From: Candidatus Omnitrophota bacterium
GTDB lineage: Bacteria; Omnitrophota; Gorgyraeia; 1-14-0-20-64-10
Direction of reading: 5' to 3'
Assembly: GCA_023248095.1 (NCBI GenBank)
Contig: JAHFFF010000072.1
Span: forward strand, 1 to 8,272
Length of the DNA: 8,272 nucleotides
Shown piece by piece: positions 6,504 through 8,272 of the stretch (positions within the stretch are counted from its first letter, which is position 1; the number at the start of each line of letters is the position of its first letter). Position numbers and translations under genes: made by a program. The notes below the pieces were generated by a model. The model had not been told where the DNA came from and did no database searches. It worked only from the letters and a program-made list of their open reading frames with translations.

Positions 6504-8272
6504 TTATGAAGAGCTCGGACTGGCGGCTGCAGGGGCGTCTGCAAGACGAAACACCAGATGGTCCTTATCCGCATCCACCAGGATGGCTGAGCCTTCCTTG
6601 AAGTGACCGGCGATGATCTCCTGCGCCAGGGAATCCTCCAGGAACCGCGAGATGGTCCGCTTCAAGGGCCGAGCTCCGTAAAGCGGATCGAACCCCTTGT
6701 CGATGAGAAACTCCTTGGCCGCGGGGGAGAGATCAATGGACACCCCCTGCTCCCGAATCCGTTTCTGCACCTCCGCAAGCTCGACCTCCACAATCTTGTG
6801 CAGATCCTCCCGATTCAGCGGCCTAAAGACGATGATGTCATCCACCCGGTTCAAAAACTCCGGCTTGAAGGACTTCTTCATCTCGTCCAGCAGCTGCGTC
6901 TTCATGTCCTGGTAGGTCACCTCCTCCTTGGGCGTCTGGAATCCGAGAGACCCCTGTTTGCGCAGCAGTTCCGCTCCGATGTTGGAGGTCATGATCAACA
7001 CCGTGTTCTTGAAGTCCACTCTTCGACCGAAGCTGTCGGTGAGCCTTCCCTCCTCCAGAACCTGAAGCAGCAGGTTAAAAACATCCGGATGGGCCTTCTC
7101 CAACTCATCCAGCAGGATCACGGAGTAAGGCCGCCGACGAATCTTCTCGGTCAGTTGCCCGCCCTCCTCGTAACCAACGTATCCGGGCGGCGCCCCCACC
7201 AGTCGGGAAACGTTAAACTTCTCCATGTACTCCGACATATCCACCTGGATGATGGCGTCCTCATCGCCGAACAGGAACTCCGCCAGCGCACGGGCCAGCA
7301 GGGTCTTCCCCACTCCCGTCGGGCCCAGGAAGATAAATGAGCCGATCGGTCGCTTCGGATCCTTCAGGCCGGCGCGTGAACGGCGAACCGCATTGGAGAT
7401 AGCCGTAATCGCCTCCTCCTGCCCGATAACTCGCTTGTGAAGCTCCTCCTCCATGCGCAGGAGTTTCTGAGTCTCCTTTTCCTCCAGGCGAACAACCGGG
7501 ATGCCGGTCCATTTGCAAACGATGTGAGCGATGTCCTCCGCGGTAATAACCGGCTGCGTCTCGGCCTTGGAGCGGGACCAGTCCCGCTTCAAACGCTCCA
7601 GATCCGCCTTGGCCTCCCGCTCCTGATCCCGCAGGGCAGCCGCCTTCTCGAAGTCCTGCCCCTTGACGGAGGCCTCCTTCTCTTTTCGCAGCAGCTCGAT
7701 CCGTTCCTCGACCTGTTTGAGGTTCGGAGGGGCCGTCAGGACCGACAACCGCGCCCGGGCGCCGGCCTCATCGATCAAATCCACCGCCTTATCCGGCAAA
7801 AACCGTCCGGAGATGTACCGGTCGGAAAGTTTAGCGGATGCCTCGAGCGCGGCATCCGAATACTTGACCTTGTGGTGCGCCTCGTACTTGTCCCGCAGGC
7901 CCTTGAGGATCTCAACTGTTTCCTCGACGCTGGGCGGCTCCACAACGATCGTCTGGAACCGGCGCTCGAGCGCGGCATCCTTCTCGATGTATTTGCGGTA
8001 CTCGTCAAGCGTCGTGGCGCCGATGCACTGGATCTCGCCGCGGGCCAAGGCCGGCTTCAAGATGTTGGAAGCATCGATCGCCCCTTCCGCACCCCCGGCC
8101 CCCACCAACGTGTGCAGCTCATCGATAAAGATGATGACATTTTCGGAGCGTTTGATCTCGTCCATCACCGACTTGATCCGCTCCTCGAACTGCCCGCGGT
8201 ACTTGGTGCCGGCCACCATGAGGGCCAAGTCGAGGATGACCACCCGCTTATCCTTCAAGATCTCTGGAATCT
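6504..8272 (-). CDS. clpC: ClpC-type AAA+ unfoldase, 5' end beyond window
   Basis: This is a hexameric ATP-driven unfoldase that feeds substrates to ClpP. About 588 residues are visible, running off the right edge; the N domain and the first Walker A (about 220 residues) are missing. Counting from Leu at 8258 as residue 1, NBD1 shows its Walker B at VIIFIDELHTL (41-51), and the arginine-finger region is at ALERRF (96-101). The short coiled M domain with a UVR-like core, DFEKAAALRDQE, lies at about 180-230; its size marks ClpC rather than ClpB or ClpA. NBD2 has Walker A GPTGVGKT (312-319), pore loop GYVGYEEGG (359-367), Walker B VILLDELEKAHPD (380-392), sensor 1 TSN (424-426) and sensor 2 GARPLKR (528-534). 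LGF (438-440) fits the ClpP-docking loop. The tail is low complexity (ADAPAAASPSSS). Confidence 0.97.
   Translation of the reverse strand, partial: IPEILKDKRVVILDLALMVAGTKYRGQFEERIKSVMDEIKRSENVIIFIDELHTLVGAGGAEGAIDASNILKPALARGEIQCIGATTLDEYRKYIEKDAALERRFQTIVVEPPSVEETVEILKGLRDKYEAHHKVKYSDAALEASAKLSDRYISGRFLPDKAVDLIDEAGARARLSVLTAPPNLKQVEERIELLRKEKEASVKGQDFEKAAALRDQEREAKADLERLKRDWSRSKAETQPVITAEDIAHIVCKWTGIPVVRLEEKETQKLLRMEEELHKRVIGQEEAITAISNAVRRSRAGLKDPKRPIGSFIFLGPTGVGKTLLARALAEFLFGDEDAIIQVDMSEYMEKFNVSRLVGAPPGYVGYEEGGQLTEKIRRRPYSVILLDELEKAHPDVFNLLLQVLEEGRLTDSFGRRVDFKNTVLIMTSNIGAELLRKQGSLGFQTPKEEVTYQDMKTQLLDEMKKSFKPEFLNRVDDIIVFRPLNREDLHKIVEVELAEVQKRIREQGVSIDLSPAAKEFLIDKGFDPLYGARPLKRTISRFLEDSLAQEIIAGHFKEGSAILVDADKDHLVFRLADAPAAASPSSS

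Noticed and set aside
6494..6574. Upstream ATG at 6574 as the start of the AsmA-like gene
   Set aside because: It would overlap the clpC end by 71 nt and add a non-hydrophobic leader before the membrane helix; GTG 6493 sits just after the clpC stop and starts right at the helix.
1..8272. Search for CRISPR arrays, tRNA or rRNA genes, transposases, toxin-antitoxin pairs or defence genes
   Set aside because: Coding is nearly continuous with recognisable housekeeping and envelope genes; no repeat array, RNA gene fold or mobile-element gene was seen.

Overview
The window looks like chromosomal core sequence from a diderm (Gram-negative-type) bacterium with roughly 60% G+C by eye. Three things point that way: a Mla-type phospholipid transport cassette, which implies an outer membrane; a ClpC-type (not ClpA) AAA+ unfoldase; and the MEP isoprenoid genes ispD and ispF. 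The combination of ClpC, a membrane PIN/TRAM protein and a 'SVRPELVEG'-type palindromic repeat would suit a lineage such as Nitrospirota, Methylomirabilota or a deltaproteobacterial relative. That placement is inference and cannot be settled from this sequence.

All nine recognisable genes lie on the minus strand. In the direction of transcription (high to low coordinate) they are: clpC (6504-8272, 5' end outside the window), an AsmA-like periplasmic protein (5192-6493), mlaE permease (4329-5192), mlaF ATPase (3589-4332), mlaD/MCE substrate-binding protein (2839-3579), a YacL-like membrane PIN/TRAM protein (1795-2823), ispD (1079-1798), ispF (570-1043) and cysE (1-567, 3' end outside the window). 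Junctions are very tight: 10-nt gap, 1-nt overlap, 4-nt overlap, 9-nt gap, 15-nt gap, 4-nt overlap, 35-nt gap and 2-nt gap. No non-coding stretch reaches 40 nt, and I see no internal promoter or terminator, so the block reads as one polycistronic unit. No RNA gene, CRISPR array or insertion sequence was seen.

Three functional blocks share this unit. ClpC is a protein-quality-control unfoldase. The AsmA-like protein plus MlaE-MlaF-MlaD look like an intermembrane lipid transport module. YacL-IspD-IspF-CysE resembles the distal part of the Firmicute clpC operon (clpC-radA-disA-yacL-ispD-ispF-gltX-cysE-cysS in Bacillus subtilis). The striking point is that the lipid-transport cassette sits where radA-disA lie in B. 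subtilis, and gltX is absent between ispF and cysE.

The best leads are this operon architecture, the translational coupling of an AsmA-like protein to MlaEFD, a palindromic repeat read in frame at the 5' end of ispD, and an Arg-to-Gln change in IspF at the trimer-axis cavity position. None of the genes is itself a new family. The novelty, if any, lies in the arrangement.
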